NCBI GenBank assembly: GCA_947039455.1
Contig: CAMQZB010000007.1
Location: 16,543-80,542 of the forward strand
Source of the DNA: an uncultured Clostridia bacterium
GTDB lineage: Bacteria > Bacillota > Clostridia > Christensenellales > CAMQZB01
Direction of reading: 5' to 3'
Length of the DNA: 64,000 nt
This document shows, in pieces, positions 25,760 to 33,621 of the stretch. The position numbers were made by a program, and so were the translations under genes. The first letter of the stretch is position 1. Every line of letters begins with the position of its first letter. Under the pieces are notes generated by a model. That model made no database searches. It saw only the letters and a list, made by a program, of their open reading frames with translations, and was not told the origin of the DNA.

Positions 25760-27123
25760 TATTCTTTCAATGATTTTTCAATAATGCATTTCACTTCAAA
25801 CAAACTTAAATTATTGTCCTTAGCCATTTTTGCAAGCTGATCAAATTCTAGTTTGCTTTTTGAAACCTCAAAACCACAAGAGATTTTTTTGTTAATATTA
25901 CCTAAAGGCGTGGAAAGGGTTTCGCAAGAACGAGAAAGTTCAAAACGTTGGAATTCCTTTTTTCGCACGCCGATAGTAGTTGTATGTTTAAAAATCAGTT
26001 GCAAAAATTTCTCCACTTCACACTCTAATGTTGTGACAGTGAGAATATTAGCATTACGCCATTTTTTCATGTAAATAGGAGTGGAGTAAACATCAAGAGC
26101 GCCGTTTTCCATAAGAATATTCATAGCAAACCCAAGTTCCTCCCCAGTCATATCGTCAATGTTGCAAGACAATTCAACAACGGTTTTCGTTGAAGATTCA
26201 TTGCATAGAATATCCCCTAAACTTGCACGAATACAGTTAGCAAAAGCGAAATCTTTGGCACCCATACCGTAACCAATTTTAGTAACAGTCATTGAGGGCA
26301 TACAAGTGAATTTCTTCACGAATTGTTTAAGTAAAGCAGCCCCAGTAGGAGTTGCAAGCTCACCTATAATTTCTTCTTTGCTGTAAATAGGAACGCCTTT
26401 TAGTAAGTGCAAAGTAGCGGGAGCTGGCACAGGCAAAATGCCATGAGAAGATTTTACATGCCCACGACCAACGTGAACTTTAGAAGCGTAAATCACATCA
26501 GGAGCAAGCATTTCAATAAGAATACAAACCCCAGTGATGTCCGCAATAGCGTCAAGAGAACCAAGCTCATGGAAGTGAATATTCTCAATTTCGCAGTTAT
26601 GAACCAAACTTTCCGCAGAAGCGATAGAGTCATAAACTTCAAGAACATTTTTCTTCACAGTTTCAGTAATATTTAAATGCGAAACAATATGACGAATTTC
26701 TTTTATTCCATAATTCAAGTGAGTTTTCTCACCACTATGATGATGTACCGCGTCGGTAGTAGTGGAAGTAGCTTTAGAATTCCTGCTAGAACAAGCGCCG
26801 TCTTTAATACTGCAATCGCTGTCATTAGCAGAACAATCGTTATTTAGAGATGTAGAATATTTGCTATCGATAGCAAAATGACTGTCCTTAATAGCGCAAT
26901 CATATGATTGACAACTTTCAATTTCGCCGTTAATAACCACATCGATGTGAGTACCAAAAATACTGCATTTCGAAGTGGTTTTGGGTATTATTTCAAGGTT
27001 AGGCAAACCAAGATTGTGCATTTGGTTCAAAAAATCATCTTTGTTTTCAACTAATTCATACAGGGCGGACATTAACATATCCCCAGCCACACCCATACTA
27101 CAATCTAAATATAGAGTTTTCAT
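25759..27123 (-). CDS. larC: LarC, nickel insertion protein
   Basis: 454-aa LarC: the CTP-dependent enzyme that inserts Ni into the dithio-pyridinium precursor to give the nickel-pincer nucleotide cofactor of lactate racemase (LarA). N-terminal motif LYLDCSMGVAGDMLMSAL; later NIHFHELGSLDAIADI and the C-terminal NIDDMTGEELGFA, all family landmarks. In Lactiplantibacillus the protein is split into LarC1/LarC2 joined by a programmed frameshift; here it is one frame. Residues 70-135 form an insertion with a seven-residue periodic repeat rich in Cys, Asp and Ser, followed by a His cluster (HHH), which may hold nickel. Overlaps larB by 4 bp. Confidence 0.92.
   Translation of the reverse strand: MKTLYLDCSMGVAGDMLMSALYELVENKDDFLNQMHNLGLPNLEIIPKTTSKCSIFGTHIDVVINGEIESCQSYDCAIKDSHFAIDSKYSTSLNNDCSANDSDCSIKDGACSSRNSKATSTTTDAVHHHSGEKTHLNYGIKEIRHIVSHLNITETVKKNVLEVYDSIASAESLVHNCEIENIHFHELGSLDAIADITGVCILIEMLAPDVIYASKVHVGRGHVKSSHGILPVPAPATLHLLKGVPIYSKEEIIGELATPTGAALLKQFVKKFTCMPSMTVTKIGYGMGAKDFAFANCIRASLGDILCNESSTKTVVELSCNIDDMTGEELGFAMNILMENGALDVYSTPIYMKKWRNANILTVTTLECEVEKFLQLIFKHTTTIGVRKKEFQRFELSRSCETLSTPLGNINKKISCGFEVSKSKLEFDQLAKMAKDNNLSLFEVKCIIEKSLKE
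26773..26898 (-). repeat. 21-bp coding tandem repeat inside larC
   Basis: Residues 76-117 of LarC fall into six seven-residue units with the loose consensus C/S-A/S-x-K/N-D/N-S/G-x (first CAIKDSH, later CSANDSD, CSIKDGA). This is a diverged minisatellite in frame within the gene. Confidence 0.6.
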
Positions 27124-27881
27124 AAAGTCTCCTTGCTGTTTTTGTTTATCATGCTAGCTAAGTATCCAGCGCCAAAACCGTTGTCGATATTTACAACTGA
27201 AATACCGCTTGCGCAAGAATTTAGCATAGACAAAAGAGCTGAAATGCCACCAAAAGAAGCACCATAACCAATACTAGTTGGAACGCCTATCACAGGACAA
27301 TCCGCAAGCCCACCAACAACGGAAGCAAGTGCGCCCTCCATTCCGGCAATAGCGATAATCACCTTTGCGTTCATAATAGTTTCAGTGTGAGCAAGTAATC
27401 TGTGAATACCTGCAACCCCCACATCGTACAAACGAACCACGTTATTTCCAAGAAATTCAGCAGTCAAAGCAGCCTCTTCCGCAACGGGCATATCGCTAGT
27501 ACCGCCAGTAGCGATAACGATTTTTCCAGCTGATGTGATAGGATTATTTTCCCCAACAACACCGATTCTACCCATTTCGTAATAAGTAAATGGCAATTCT
27601 TTTTGAATTTCTTCAGCTTTATCAGAACTAAGGCGAGTAATCAAAACATTTTCCTCACCGTTTTTAATAATACTTTTGCAAATCTCAACAATTTGACTAA
27701 CAGTTTTTCCTTCCCCAAAAATAACTTCAGAAGCGCCCTGACGAAGTTTTCTGTGGTAATCAACTTTAGCGAAACCTAAATCTTCAAAAGGTTGAATTTT
27801 CAGTTTAGCCACAGCCTCATCAACAGTGATAGTGCCGTTTTTAACATCAGTTAAAGTTTTCGTGATATCATAATTTGACAT
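27120..27881 (-). CDS. larB: LarB, pyridinium biscarboxylate synthase
   Basis: 253 aa. LarB carboxylates and hydrolyses nicotinic acid adenine dinucleotide, the first step of nickel-pincer cofactor synthesis. The C-terminal half resembles PurE-type AIR carboxylase, with the motifs ATGGTSDMPVAEEA, GVAGIHRLL, AGMEGALASVVGGL and PTSIGYGASFGG. The N-terminal region (about 1-110) has the family's FAKVDYHRKLRQGASEVIFG stretch. It begins 2 bp after larE and overlaps larC by 4 bp. No larA gene is present in this window, so the enzyme that uses the cofactor must lie elsewhere. Confidence 0.93.
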   Translation of the reverse strand: MSNYDITKTLTDVKNGTITVDEAVAKLKIQPFEDLGFAKVDYHRKLRQGASEVIFGEGKTVSQIVEICKSIIKNGEENVLITRLSSDKAEEIQKELPFTYYEMGRIGVVGENNPITSAGKIVIATGGTSDMPVAEEAALTAEFLGNNVVRLYDVGVAGIHRLLAHTETIMNAKVIIAIAGMEGALASVVGGLADCPVIGVPTSIGYGASFGGISALLSMLNSCASGISVVNIDNGFGAGYLASMINKNSKETL

Positions 27882-27883
27882 TG

Positions 27884-28642
27884 TTAAATCTCCTCGCCTT
27901 TTCTCATTTCTAAATCAAGATGTACTTTTTCAAAGTGTATTTTAATAGTATTTTCAATTTCTTTAATATGTTTAGTAAATTTTTCAAAATCATTATTGGT
28001 AATTTGCAAAACAGCAATGTTGTTATTTACTCTAAGTCTAAAATCAGAAAACCCAAGATTTCTCAAAGCGTTTTCGCAAATTTCTATTTTATTTAAAAGT
28101 GTGGTTGTGATTTCGTTGTTAGTAGAAATACGAGTAGCAAGGCAAGAATAAGAATATTTATTCCAAGTGAAAAGGTTAGCAACCCTAGAAAGTTTCCTTA
28201 CATTGTCTTTAGTTAATGAACATAATCGAAGTGGAGAAAGAACGTTTAATTCCGTCAAAGCCTTCATTCCTGGGCGATCATTTTCGCTGTCAGAAGCATT
28301 AGTTCCATCGATAATAGTGGTAAACCCGTCTTTTTTCGCATTTTCAATTATTGCAGTAAATATTTCATTCTTGCAATGATAACAACGGTTGGAAGGGTTT
28401 GATTTAATAGTGCTATTAGCTAAAACGTCAAGTTCAATAATTCGCAAATCAACATCAAGCTTACTTGCCAACTTCAATGCGTCTTGATATTCAAACTCAG
28501 GCTGAAACTGTGATTTAACGTAATATGCAGTAACTCTTTTGCAGTGCTTTTTACCTTCATATAATAAGTATGAGGAGTCAACACCCCCTGAAAATGCTAT
28601 TGCCACATCACTGTGATGGTGAAAAAAATCTTTTAATGTCAT
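27884..28642 (-). CDS. larE: LarE, sulfur transferase (three-cysteine type)
   Basis: 252 aa. LarE adenylates the biscarboxylate intermediate and adds sulfur. The PP-loop ATPase motif AFSGGVDSS spans residues 16-24. L. plantarum LarE sacrifices one conserved Cys; a second class holds three Cys that bind an iron-sulfur cluster. Here Cys87 and Cys90 (NRCYHCK) and Cys167 (SYSCLATRIS) are all present, matching the three-cysteine class. First gene of the operon, with a TAGGAG site before the ATG and a regulatory leader upstream. Confidence 0.9.
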   Translation of the reverse strand: MTLKDFFHHHSDVAIAFSGGVDSSYLLYEGKKHCKRVTAYYVKSQFQPEFEYQDALKLASKLDVDLRIIELDVLANSTIKSNPSNRCYHCKNEIFTAIIENAKKDGFTTIIDGTNASDSENDRPGMKALTELNVLSPLRLCSLTKDNVRKLSRVANLFTWNKYSYSCLATRISTNNEITTTLLNKIEICENALRNLGFSDFRLRVNNNIAVLQITNNDFEKFTKHIKEIENTIKIHFEKVHLDLEMRKGEEI

Positions 28643-28928
28643 TGATTGTATGCTCCTAAAGATGAAAATAAAAAAAAGGTATCAACTTATTATAACAAGG
28701 CAATTTGCCTTTTAAGTTGACACCTTCAATGCGTCGATTTAATATTGTGTAGTAATTGTCTATTTCAGTTGTTTTATAACTGAATTGAATAGATTATAAA
28801 TTTATGTAGTAGATAGTGCAGTTATTTAATCTAGTAATACATTTGTATAGCTAGTTTGATTTAATATTATAAACTGCGATAGTTAAAATTGACTTTTGTC
28901 AAACTCAAGCACTTTTGCACTTGATTAT
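28643..28928 (-). promoter_or_regulatory. Structured leader of lar-nik operon (candidate attenuator)
   Basis: About 285 nt between the predicted start site and larE contain no gene. On the minus strand there are, in order, a hairpin at 28924-28905 (TCAAGTGC with GTGCTTGA), a TTGAC-AAAA-GTCAA hairpin at 28902-28889, a bulged hairpin at 28792-28760 (CTATT..TTCAGTT with AACTGAA-ATAG), and a strong terminator at 28724-28671. The layout is that of a transcription-attenuation leader. I see none of the conserved blocks of the known NiCo, cobalamin or T-box leaders. Confidence 0.5.
28671..28724 (-). terminator. Leader terminator upstream of larE
   Basis: A GGTGTCAACTTA/TAAGTTGATACC stem with a nested AAGGCAA/TTGCCTT hairpin, followed on the minus strand by eight T, 28 bp before the larE ATG. 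It must be read through for the lar-nik genes to be expressed. Confidence 0.75.
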
Positions 28929-28934
28929 ATTACT

Positions 28935-28963
28935 ATTTTACCACTAAACACCAATACAGTCAA
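28935..28963 (-). promoter_or_regulatory. Promoter of lar-nik operon
   Basis: Minus-strand TTGACT (28963-28958), 17-bp spacer ending in TGG, TAAAAT (28940-28935). The stretch from 28970 to 29160, between this promoter and the divergent arsR-type promoter, is AT- and CAA-rich; I see no gene or clear element in it. Confidence 0.65.
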
Positions 28964-29170
28964 GAGTTTTAACAAAATAATTTCAATAATCAACAAAGTT
29001 ATACATAAGTAAACAATATGCACAACCCACAAAAACATCAATTAGCGATCACAAACTCAACAACACCACAACCTAGTATACGCCAAGAATAACTACAACA
29101 CACAACCAGCACAACCCAACAACTGCAGGTTGAAGCCACAAATGGAAAAAAATATTTTTTCAAAAAACAC

Positions 29171-29225
29171 TTGACTTACAAAATAATCTGTGTTAATATA
29201 TTACTACAATTGAGCAATCGTTCAA
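29171..29225 (+). promoter_or_regulatory. Metal-responsive promoter and ArsR-type operator
   Basis: TTGACT at 29171-29176, 17-bp spacer, TAATAT at 29194-29199. Just downstream lies the imperfect dyad TTGAGCAATCGTTCAA (29210-29225), which fits the TGAnCA-n4-TTCA core bound by ArsR/SmtB/CadC repressors. Its position over the start site suggests the regulator represses its own operon. Confidence 0.6.
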
Positions 29226-29263
29226 GTGTTCAAATAAATGCAAAAAAAACAGAGGGTAACTAC

Positions 29264-29872
29264 ATGAAAAATAAAGACAGCGAAAAAAAGAAAAACAAGA
29301 AATTGAAAAAAGAGAAAAAGCTACTAGAGATTACTACTGAAAACGTAAACAGCGGAAGTGCTGAGAAAATACACCACGCAAGTGTCGAAAATACACACTA
29401 CGAAAGTGGCGAAAAAGTAAACAGTAAAAGTGCTGAAAACTCACACAACGAAAATACTGAATTTCAGAGTTGTAATTGTGATGATGCTCATTCAAATTGT
29501 GGTGGGATTCATGAGAGTAAAAGCAGTGATGATATGTGCGGAGAGAAGCACATACACGGTGAAGCAGTGGAATTAGTGAGAGAGAGAATGCCTAAAGAAG
29601 AACTTCTTGTGGATCTTGCAGACTTATTTAAAGTGTTCGGAGACTCAACTCGTACAAAAATAATCTCAGCTTTGTTCTTGCAAGAACTTTGCGTATGCGA
29701 CATTGCGGAGATAGTGAATATGTCAATCTCAGCGGTTTCACATCAGCTTAGAATTTTGCGAAACACAAAAATAGTAAAAAATCGCAAGGTAGGGAAAGAA
29801 GTTTTTTACAGCCTTGACGATAATCACGTATATCAAATATTTCAAATGGGTCTAGCTCATTTAACGCACTAA
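29264..29872 (+). CDS. ArsR/CadC-type metal-sensing repressor with long N-terminal extension
   Basis: 202 aa from ATG 29264 (GAGGG site before it). Residues about 108-202 are a winged-helix ArsR domain: LADLFKVFGDSTRTKIISAL, then the metal-binding ELCVCD motif with Cys143 and Cys145, recognition helix SAVSHQLRILR, and the wing VGKEVFYSL. CadC-type sensors release DNA when Cd, Pb or Zn binds. The first 100 residues are an unusual extension: a Lys-rich start, four eight-residue repeats, then a Cys/His-rich stretch (CNCDDAHSNCGGIH, CGEKHIHGE). CadC has only a short N-terminal arm that supplies one Cys. Transcribed with the HMA protein and the P-type ATPase. Confidence 0.88.
   Translation: MKNKDSEKKKNKKLKKEKKLLEITTENVNSGSAEKIHHASVENTHYESGEKVNSKSAENSHNENTEFQSCNCDDAHSNCGGIHESKSSDDMCGEKHIHGEAVELVRERMPKEELLVDLADLFKVFGDSTRTKIISALFLQELCVCDIAEIVNMSISAVSHQLRILRNTKIVKNRKVGKEVFYSLDDNHVYQIFQMGLAHLTH
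29357..29452 (+). repeat. 24-bp coding tandem repeat in the ArsR-type gene
   Basis: Four in-frame units encode SAEKIHHA, SVENTHYE, SGEKVNSK and SAENSHNE. All start with an AGT codon and share Glu at position 3; His or Asn is frequent in the second half. Confidence 0.75.
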
Positions 29873-29970
29873 AATCTCACCTATATAATGATATAGAGAA
29901 AACAAAAGAAAATAAATAACAAAAAATACACTTACAAAATTAATAAATAATAAAAAAGAGGTAAAATATT

Positions 29971-30192
29971 ATGAATAAAAAGTATACAATAAAGAATATA
30001 GACTGTGGACACTGTGCGGAAAAAATTGAAAGCAAAATCAATGATTTATCTAGTGTAAACAGCTGTCAAATAAATTTCCTATCACAAAAAATCACTTTAG
30101 ATATCGACGATGATAAAGTGGAATCAGCAATGGTTGAAATAAATAAAATAGTGAAAAAAGTTGAACCTGATTGCGAAATAGTAGTGAAATAG
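29971..30192 (+). CDS. Stand-alone heavy-metal-associated (HMA) domain protein
   Basis: 73-aa ferredoxin-like HMA domain with the metal site DCGHCAEK (Cys12 and Cys15). In most Zn/Cd P-type ATPases this domain is fused to the N terminus. Here its stop is only 2 bp before the ATPase start, so it is expressed as a separate subunit or metallochaperone at a similar level. The acidic context (IDCGHCAEKIESKI) is typical of Zn/Cd rather than Cu(I) domains. An AAAGAGG site precedes the ATG. Confidence 0.88.
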   Translation: MNKKYTIKNIDCGHCAEKIESKINDLSSVNSCQINFLSQKITLDIDDDKVESAMVEINKIVKKVEPDCEIVVK

Positions 30193-30194
30193 CT

Positions 30195-32033
30195 ATGGAA
30201 AGACAAATTAAAAGCAGAATTTTGCAAATAGTTGTGGCGGTAATTCTACTAATCACAGCACTAGTAGTCCAAAGTGTGATGGAATTAAATTTCTATGTTA
30301 AACTAGCTTTATTTATTTTGCCATACTTAGCTATTGGTTATAAAGTATTAATAAAAGCGGTGAGAAACATCTTGCACGGACAGGTGTTTGACGAGAATTT
30401 CCTAATGGCAATTGCAAGTATTGGAGCAATGGTTTTAGGTGAATATAGCGAAGCTGTTGCGGTGATGTTATTCTATCAAGTAGGAGAGCTTTTCGAGAAA
30501 ATAGCAGTAGGAAAATCAAGACGATCAATTTCTGAACTAATGGATATAGCGCCCTCAGTGGCTAATCGTTTCAATAATGGAAATTGGGTTGAAATTGACC
30601 CTGAAGAAGTGTTAATAGGCGATAAATTGCTAGTGAAAGTAGGGCAATGTATTCCTGTTGACGGCATAATTCAAAGGGGAAATAGTACTCTTGATATGTC
30701 AGCGTTAACGGGAGAATCTTTGCCAGTAGACGTAGTTCCCAATGACAAGTTAATCAGCGGAAGCATAAATTTAGGTGCACCAATAGAGATGATAGCGGAA
30801 TCGGAATATGAAAATTCTACAGTAGCAAAAATACTTGATTTAGTGGAAAATTCATCATCAAAGAAGTCAAAAGCGGAGCAGTTTATCAAGAAATTCTCAA
30901 GATATTACACTCCAACGGTGGTTTTTCTAGCACTAGCAATTGCAATTATTCCATCATTATTCACAAGTGATTGGTCGGGTAATTTATACAAAGCAATGAT
31001 GTTTCTAGTGGTGTCATGCCCATGTGCCCTAGTGATTTCAGTACCCCTTAGTTTCTTTGCTGGAATAGGTTCAGCAAGTTCAAAAGGAGTACTAATAAAA
31101 GGCAGTAACTACATGGAAATTCTAGCGAAAGCAAATGTTTTCCTAATGGACAAAACTGGAACTATAACAAAAGGTTCTTTTAAAGTGGTGAAGATTAATT
31201 CTAAAATCATGGCGGAAGAAAAATTCATGGAAATTCTAGCAAGTGTTGAACAGTATTCTAATCACCCAATAGCAAAGTCAATTATTGAGAGCCACAAAGG
31301 CAGATTGGTTGAATTAACCTGTGAAGAAATCTCAGGAAAAGGCATGGTTGGTATCTATGAGAAAGTGAAATACTATGTTGGAAATGCAAAACTTATGGAA
31401 GAAATTCATCCTAATTTCACAGCGGTTGAAACTGTGGGAACGGTGATTTATTTAGCTACTGAAAAAGAGCTTTTAGGTGAAGTAATAGTTTCAGACACAG
31501 TGAAAGAAAGCTCAATAGTTGCCCTTGATTGGTTCAAAGAAAAGAAATATAAAACAGTAATGCTAACAGGGGACAACGAAGCCGTGGCAAATGCAGTAGC
31601 TAATGAAGTAGGAGTAGCGGAGTATCACAGCCAGCTTTTACCACAAGACAAAGTAGCATATATTGACAATCTTATGAACAGCAAAAAGGCAAAAGATGTA
31701 ATCGCATTTTGCGGTGACGGAATCAACGATGCACCGTCCTTAATGCGAGCGGATATCGGAATAGCCATGGGCGGAATAGGTTCAGGCGTTGCGATAGAAT
31801 CAGCGGACATCGTACTTATGAAAGACGATTTATCTGCTATAATCAAAGCGAAAAAAATTGCTAACAAAACAATGGCAATCGTAAAACAAAACATCATTTT
31901 CTCACTAGCAATAAAGTTCGGAGTGTTGTTTCTAACAACAGCAGGACTTGGCAACATCTGGTACGCAATATTTGCAGATGTGGGAGTAACGATAATCGCA
32001 GTACTAAACGCACTAAGAAGTTTCAAAAACTAA
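30195..32033 (+). CDS. Zn/Cd-type P1B ATPase lacking a fused HMA domain
   Basis: Heavy-metal exporting ATPase of about 612 aa (ATG 30195; the frame opens earlier but inside the HMA gene). Motifs: TGES in the actuator domain, the membrane CPC site Cys275-Pro-Cys277, phosphorylation site DKTGT with Asp319, the HP motif in SNHPIAKS, and GDGINDAP. A membrane Asp near the C terminus (ADVGVTIIAVLNALR) marks subgroup P1B-2 (Zn2+, Cd2+, Pb2+). Unlike CadA/ZntA it begins directly with membrane helices. It forms an operon with the ArsR-type sensor and the HMA protein, so the set should give Zn/Cd/Pb resistance. Confidence 0.92.
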   Translation: MERQIKSRILQIVVAVILLITALVVQSVMELNFYVKLALFILPYLAIGYKVLIKAVRNILHGQVFDENFLMAIASIGAMVLGEYSEAVAVMLFYQVGELFEKIAVGKSRRSISELMDIAPSVANRFNNGNWVEIDPEEVLIGDKLLVKVGQCIPVDGIIQRGNSTLDMSALTGESLPVDVVPNDKLISGSINLGAPIEMIAESEYENSTVAKILDLVENSSSKKSKAEQFIKKFSRYYTPTVVFLALAIAIIPSLFTSDWSGNLYKAMMFLVVSCPCALVISVPLSFFAGIGSASSKGVLIKGSNYMEILAKANVFLMDKTGTITKGSFKVVKINSKIMAEEKFMEILASVEQYSNHPIAKSIIESHKGRLVELTCEEISGKGMVGIYEKVKYYVGNAKLMEEIHPNFTAVETVGTVIYLATEKELLGEVIVSDTVKESSIVALDWFKEKKYKTVMLTGDNEAVANAVANEVGVAEYHSQLLPQDKVAYIDNLMNSKKAKDVIAFCGDGINDAPSLMRADIGIAMGGIGSGVAIESADIVLMKDDLSAIIKAKKIANKTMAIVKQNIIFSLAIKFGVLFLTTAGLGNIWYAIFADVGVTIIAVLNALRSFKN

Positions 32034-32068
32034 AACAAAATCAAAAATAAGATATATATTATATAAAT

Positions 32069-32106
32069 ACCACCATAGCAAGAGAAATTTGCTGTGGTGG
32101 TTTTTC
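32069..32106 (+). terminator. Rho-independent terminator
   Basis: An ACCACCATAGCAA/TTGCTGTGGTGGT stem and T5, 36 bp after the metal ATPase. Confidence 0.85.
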
Positions 32107-32217
32107 GTTAGTGTTTTATATATGGTGAAATTATTATTTTAGAGAAAAAGTGTATAAGAATAAGAAAAAGCGGCAATATTTTAAGGATAGATAATAATAA
32201 CAAAAAACGAGGAATTA

Positions 32218-33426
32218 ATGATTATGAGAAAGATAATTTGTATAATATTAGTGGTGGCGATGTTGTGTTCAATGACAGCTTGTAGTGGTGAAACGGTGTT
32301 TGTCACAGGAATTGAAGTGAATGATTATGAAGCCACAATTTTACTTAACGAGAAAATAGTAATAAAAGCAAGCGTGGTGCCATACAATGCCAGCAACCAA
32401 AAAATAGTATGGGAAAGCTCCGACGAAAAAGTAGCCTCGGTAGCCAACGGTGTAGTACTTGGAAAAACCGAAGGGGTAGCCACAATCTCAGCTAGAACTG
32501 CGGACGGTGACTTTGTTTCTAAGGTTGATATAGAAGTAATTTCTGATGAACTTCTTGTGTCAAAAGCATATAATTATGAAACGGAAGGCTTTGGACGATA
32601 TAAGTTTTCAAGAATAAATGACGCACTAGCTAGCTGTAATGACGGAGATCGAATACGCGTTATGTCAGGGGTTTATAACGAAGTGGTGAACATAACAAAA
32701 CCAGTTGAAATGTACGGTGAAAAAGCGTATATTGATGGACATATGGTTATTGGAAGTAATAGGGATAAAATCAATGTAACGGATACAATTATTGATGGAT
32801 TTACCTTTGTTGAAGGAAATAAAGTAGAAATGGTTACGGGGCTTTCTAACGTATATATAGGAAAAGGCGTGGGTGATTTAGAAATTCGCAATTGCAGTTT
32901 TATAGGAGAAAGCGGAACATCTCACGGCATATCAACAATTACTGGACGTGAAGGAATATCTATTGATGGATTGACAATCGAGAGATGTGAATTTACTAAT
33001 TATGAAAACCCAATTGACTTTAATCAATACGTATCAAAAGCCAACGTAATAGATAACAAATTTAACAACTGTCAATACGCAATGAGCCTTGAAGGTGCAC
33101 AAAAAACTGTTATTGAAGGTAACGTATTTGAAAACAGCGGAGTGCTTATAGCTGAGCATGCACAAGTAGCCACATCAAGAATTCAAATAGAGCAAAACAA
33201 AATTATTTCACCATATAAAGACGGTGAAGGGAATGAAGGTCACTTGTTTTCATTACACCTTGGAACGCTTAGAAAAGGGGATGAGCTTGATTTATCAAAC
33301 AATAATTTCTTTGGGAAAAAAGTATCAGTAATGACAAAGAGCGATAAAGAAAAGCTGTATGAGTTAATAGACGTGAAAGACCCTGTAACATTACAAAATG
33401 ATTATTCATATATAGTTATAGATTAA
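32218..33426 (+). CDS. Lipoprotein with Ig-like (Big_2) domain and beta-helix
   Basis: 402 aa. Signal peptide with lipobox SMTAC (Cys near residue 21-22). Residues about 30-110 are a bacterial Ig-like domain of the BIG2 type (VTGIEVN, then NQKIVWESSDEKVASVANG and GVATISARTADG). From about 125 to 385 comes a right-handed parallel beta-helix of the pectate-lyase-like superfamily, with repeated short strands (IIDGFTFVEGN, LEIRNCSFIGESG, IERCEFTNYENPI). Such domains bind or cleave polysaccharides, but no catalytic triad can be asserted. Stands alone between two terminators. Confidence 0.8.
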   Translation: MIMRKIICIILVVAMLCSMTACSGETVFVTGIEVNDYEATILLNEKIVIKASVVPYNASNQKIVWESSDEKVASVANGVVLGKTEGVATISARTADGDFVSKVDIEVISDELLVSKAYNYETEGFGRYKFSRINDALASCNDGDRIRVMSGVYNEVVNITKPVEMYGEKAYIDGHMVIGSNRDKINVTDTIIDGFTFVEGNKVEMVTGLSNVYIGKGVGDLEIRNCSFIGESGTSHGISTITGREGISIDGLTIERCEFTNYENPIDFNQYVSKANVIDNKFNNCQYAMSLEGAQKTVIEGNVFENSGVLIAEHAQVATSRIQIEQNKIISPYKDGEGNEGHLFSLHLGTLRKGDELDLSNNNFFGKKVSVMTKSDKEKLYELIDVKDPVTLQNDYSYIVID

Positions 33427-33435
33427 CATAAGTTA

Positions 33436-33486
33436 GAAAAAGCTGTAATTCACCGTAAAGATATGGAGAGTTACAGCTTTTTTTAA
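33436..33486 (+). terminator. Rho-independent terminator
   Basis: An AAAAAGCTGTAA/TTACAGCTTTTT stem with a run of T. Confidence 0.8.
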
Positions 33487-33621
33487 TGTGAATTTTACCA
33501 TACTTAAAGTACTAGCGAAAATTACATTGACAATAAAAGTTAATAGATATAGACTAATATAGTTAAATAATGTGATATAATTTAATAAATAATAAAATTT
33601 ATAGAGATAGAGAGGACATAG

